A stretch of DNA of 64,000 bases from contig UBMP01000008.1 of NCBI GenBank assembly GCA_900466575.1, positions 222,603 through 286,602 of the forward strand, given 5' to 3'. Source of the stretch: Hyphomicrobiales bacterium. GTDB taxonomy: Bacteria; Pseudomonadota; Alphaproteobacteria; Rhizobiales; Rhizobiaceae. The translations under genes were made by a program, and so were the position numbers. Of the stretch, positions 63,401-64,000 are shown piece after piece; position 1 is the stretch's first letter, and each line of letters begins with the position of its first letter. Under the pieces are notes generated by a model that saw nothing but the letters and a program-made list of their open reading frames with translations, ran no database searches and was not told the DNA's origin.

Positions 63401-63702
63401 CCTCGATGATCGGCTTCATCGCGCTTGCCGGCATCATCGTCCGCAACTCGATCCTGCTGGTGGATTTCATCCGCAACAGCGACATGGAGGGCCGGACGAT
63501 GACCGATGTGCTGATCGAGGCCGGTGCGATCCGCTTCAAGCCGATCCTGCTGACAGCACTTGCCGCCATCATCGGCGCGGCGGTTATCCTCACCGACCCG
63601 ATCTTCCAGGGCCTGGCGATCTCGCTGCTCTTCGGTCTGGCATCCTCGACGGCGCTCACGGTGCTGGTCATTCCGGCGATCTATCGGGTGTTGAGGACGT
63701 GA
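60418..63702 (+). CDS. RND efflux transporter permease subunit
   Basis: This 1094-residue inner-membrane pump belongs to the AcrB/HAE-type RND family. It has a hydrophilic N-terminal 40 residues not seen in AcrB, TM1 at about 55-75 with LPREEEPQISVPMVDI just after it, the TM4 proton-relay region SIGILVDDAIVVIENTARH, and the C-terminal half TM block GFIALAGIIVRNSILLVDFI. Periplasmic porter domains lie between. The LPREEEPQI opening marks a less studied subgroup found with DUF2892 genes. No TolC-type gene follows in the window; a palindromic repeat does. Confidence 0.94.
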   Translation: MTDEKNKNAAASTHDEFGQSPVEQHREEAEDAGMTDLGIAGRLTRAFIKSPLTPLFLLAAFAFGLVALISLPREEEPQISVPMVDIVVQAPGLKAEDAVKLVTEPLETVVKSIDGIEHVYSQSGDDRVMVTARFKVGTSSDAAVLRVHDKVMANMDKIPLGIPQPMIVGRGIDDVAIVSLTLSPKPEAANRITPNDLTRIMRELRTEVSKIDNVGLTYLVGETGEEIRIAPDPAKLALYGVTLQQLSGKVQAANSAFPAGNIRQNNQEIGLIAGETLSTPAAIGNLLLTSRDGRPVYVRDVADISLATDTADLRVSTVTKTDKGIERVPSVTLAVAKRAGSNAVTVAEAVLKRVDLLKGDLIPGDMHLEVTRNYGETANEKANELLYHLGLATVSIILLVWLAIGRREAIVVAIVIPVTILLTLFASNVMGYTLNRVSLFALIFSIGILVDDAIVVIENTARHWGMHDGRSRRRAAIEAVAEVGNPTIVATLTVVAALLPMLFVSGMMGPYMSPIPANASAAMIFSFFVAVIVTPYLMLKVSGKAPVVHHDEAHGGKLGQMYAAVARPILKTKARSWIFLLAVGALTLGSLSLFYTKHVTVKLLPFDNKSELSVMIDLPEGASVEAADRVAQDIARIVVGLPEVVSVQTHAGTAAPFNFNGLVRHSYMRSQPYMGDVAVNLTGKGERDRSSHQIALDIRERIAKLEVPAGTSLKVVEPPPGPPVMATLLAEIYGPDADTRRKVAARVEEAFRSVPYIVDIDNSYGTQAQRMRMTVDTDKAEFFHVEESDVFNTISILNGGQTVGYSHRGNGRTPIPIRVERAKGDQTLGEAFLTTPIPANVLPGGNGVVELGDVVKVTNELSSFPVFRHNGRSAEMVTAELAGQFEAPLYGMLAVQDALDKTDWKDLPKPVIALHGQPEDERHPTLLWDGEWEVTWVTFRDMGAAFMIALLGIYILVVAQFGSFKLPLVILTPVPLTFIGILAGHWMFGAPFSATSMIGFIALAGIIVRNSILLVDFIRNSDMEGRTMTDVLIEAGAIRFKPILLTALAAIIGAAVILTDPIFQGLAISLLFGLASSTALTVLVIPAIYRVLRT

Positions 63703-63713
63703 GGGAGCCACAT

Positions 63714-63858
63714 CCAATCTCCCCCCTTGAGGGGGAGATGCCCGGCAGGGCAGAGGGGGGGGTGTGGTGCGGCAAATTCTGCCTTCATCGAGCGTTCTAC
63801 CCTGTGGCACCCCTCTCTGTCAGCTTCGCTGACATCTCCCCCTCAAGGGGGGAGAGTG
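63714..63858. repeat. Composite palindromic intergenic element, copy 2
   Basis: Two perfect 23-base arms lie at 63718-63740 and 63833-63855, each itself a partial palindrome (CTCCCCCCTTGAGGGGGAG form). Between them are GAGGGGGG/CCCCTCTC arms and a small GTCAGC-TTC-GCTGAC hairpin (63819-63833). The left arm shares CCAATCTCCCCCCT and GGGGGAGA with the inner arm of the element at 51861-52045, so both belong to one family. It begins 11 bases after the RND pump stop. Confidence 0.8.
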
Positions 63859-64000
63859 TCGGCCTGCCACGCCAAAACCCTCGGGAAAAACCTCTCCCGA
63901 GTTCTCCTCCGGTTTTACGCTTCCGCCCCTGTCTCTGGGCAATTGCTCCCGGAGAGCCACGCTGACGCGCCGCCCTGATGGGTAGTTTAAAAATACGGCG
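63859..64000. other. Terminal 142 bases without a recognised gene
   Basis: After the palindromic element the sequence runs to the window end with no supported gene, RNA or promoter. Short frames exist but show no ribosome site or family pattern. Confidence 0.5.

Noticed and set aside
60124..63810. A 1228-residue open frame on the minus strand opposite the RND pump
   Set aside because: It is the mirror of a high-GC coding frame, is rich in Asp, Arg, His and Gly in a non-protein-like way, and lacks any family pattern; the plus-strand RND pump is certain.

Overview
The window is about 62% GC by eye, densely coded and reads as a chromosomal segment of an alphaproteobacterium of the Rhizobiaceae (Rhizobium, Agrobacterium or Sinorhizobium relatives). 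Reasons: the gene order bamE / cyt bc1 chaperone / DUF177 / plsX / fabH / ihfA / MerR / tRNA-Pro, the blocks nrdR-ribD-ribE, nusB-ribH and rplM-rpsI-argC, a FixK/FNR-type box, and GC-rich palindromic intergenic repeats typical of the group. There is no phage, transposase, integrase, plasmid origin or CRISPR array. About 70 protein genes and one tRNA are supported.

Layout. 1-10 kb: tail of a cidA/lrgA gene with lrgB, an iron-permease-family protein, a MarR regulator with an MFS pump and two copies of the same operator, a cupin gene, metY, a small four-Cys DUF6455-type protein behind a FixK/FNR box, a CoA-binding protein, VOC, EamA and GST proteins, and a WYL regulator. 10-17 kb: enoyl-CoA hydratase and thioesterase (divergent), rplM-rpsI, a sulfotransferase-like protein, a monooxygenase-fold protein, an orphan flagellar-rod-like protein, argC, a VOC protein, a LigB-type dioxygenase and ctaA. 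17.5-26.5 kb: an extracellular polysaccharide locus (GNAT acyltransferase, Wzz/Wzc-like protein with a degenerate kinase domain, Wza-like lipoprotein, GT4 glycosyltransferase, UndPP hexose transferase, Wzy/ligase). From memory of gene order, its position near metY, rplM-rpsI, argC and ctaA matches the uxs1-1 locus of Sinorhizobium meliloti and resembles the upp locus of Agrobacterium.

26.5-41 kb: tRNA-Pro, MerR, ihfA, fabH, plsX, DUF177, cytochrome bc1 chaperone, bamE, a K+-independent H+-pyrophosphatase, an MFS protein, nusB-ribH, a small secreted protein, ribE-ribD-nrdR and glyA. 41-47 kb: a processive glycolipid glycosyltransferase and a complete Mla-type lipid transport operon (MlaE with a fused STAS domain, MlaF, MlaD, auxiliary lipoprotein). 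47-54.3 kb: an enolase-superfamily epimerase, an HcaT-like MFS protein, a TfoX-domain protein, and a molybdenum-hydroxylase maturation cluster (MoxR/CoxD ATPase, CoxE, two XdhC-type proteins, a MoeA-like/MobA-like fusion) without any hydroxylase structural gene. 54-64 kb: flavin reductase, an orphan periplasmic binding protein, rpe, purB, an SDR, and a DUF2892 / membrane-fusion / RND pump operon whose promoter carries an AT-rich palindrome.

Most of the window is housekeeping. What deserves a second look is the control DNA (MarR operator pair with a probably leaderless marR, FixK/FNR box, nested inverted repeats before glyA, a terminator abutting nrdR, the palindrome in the RND promoter), the pseudokinase-like Wzc, the orphan molybdenum-enzyme maturation set, and two copies of one composite palindromic element at about 51.9 and 63.8 kb. 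I did not find a clearly new multi-gene system.
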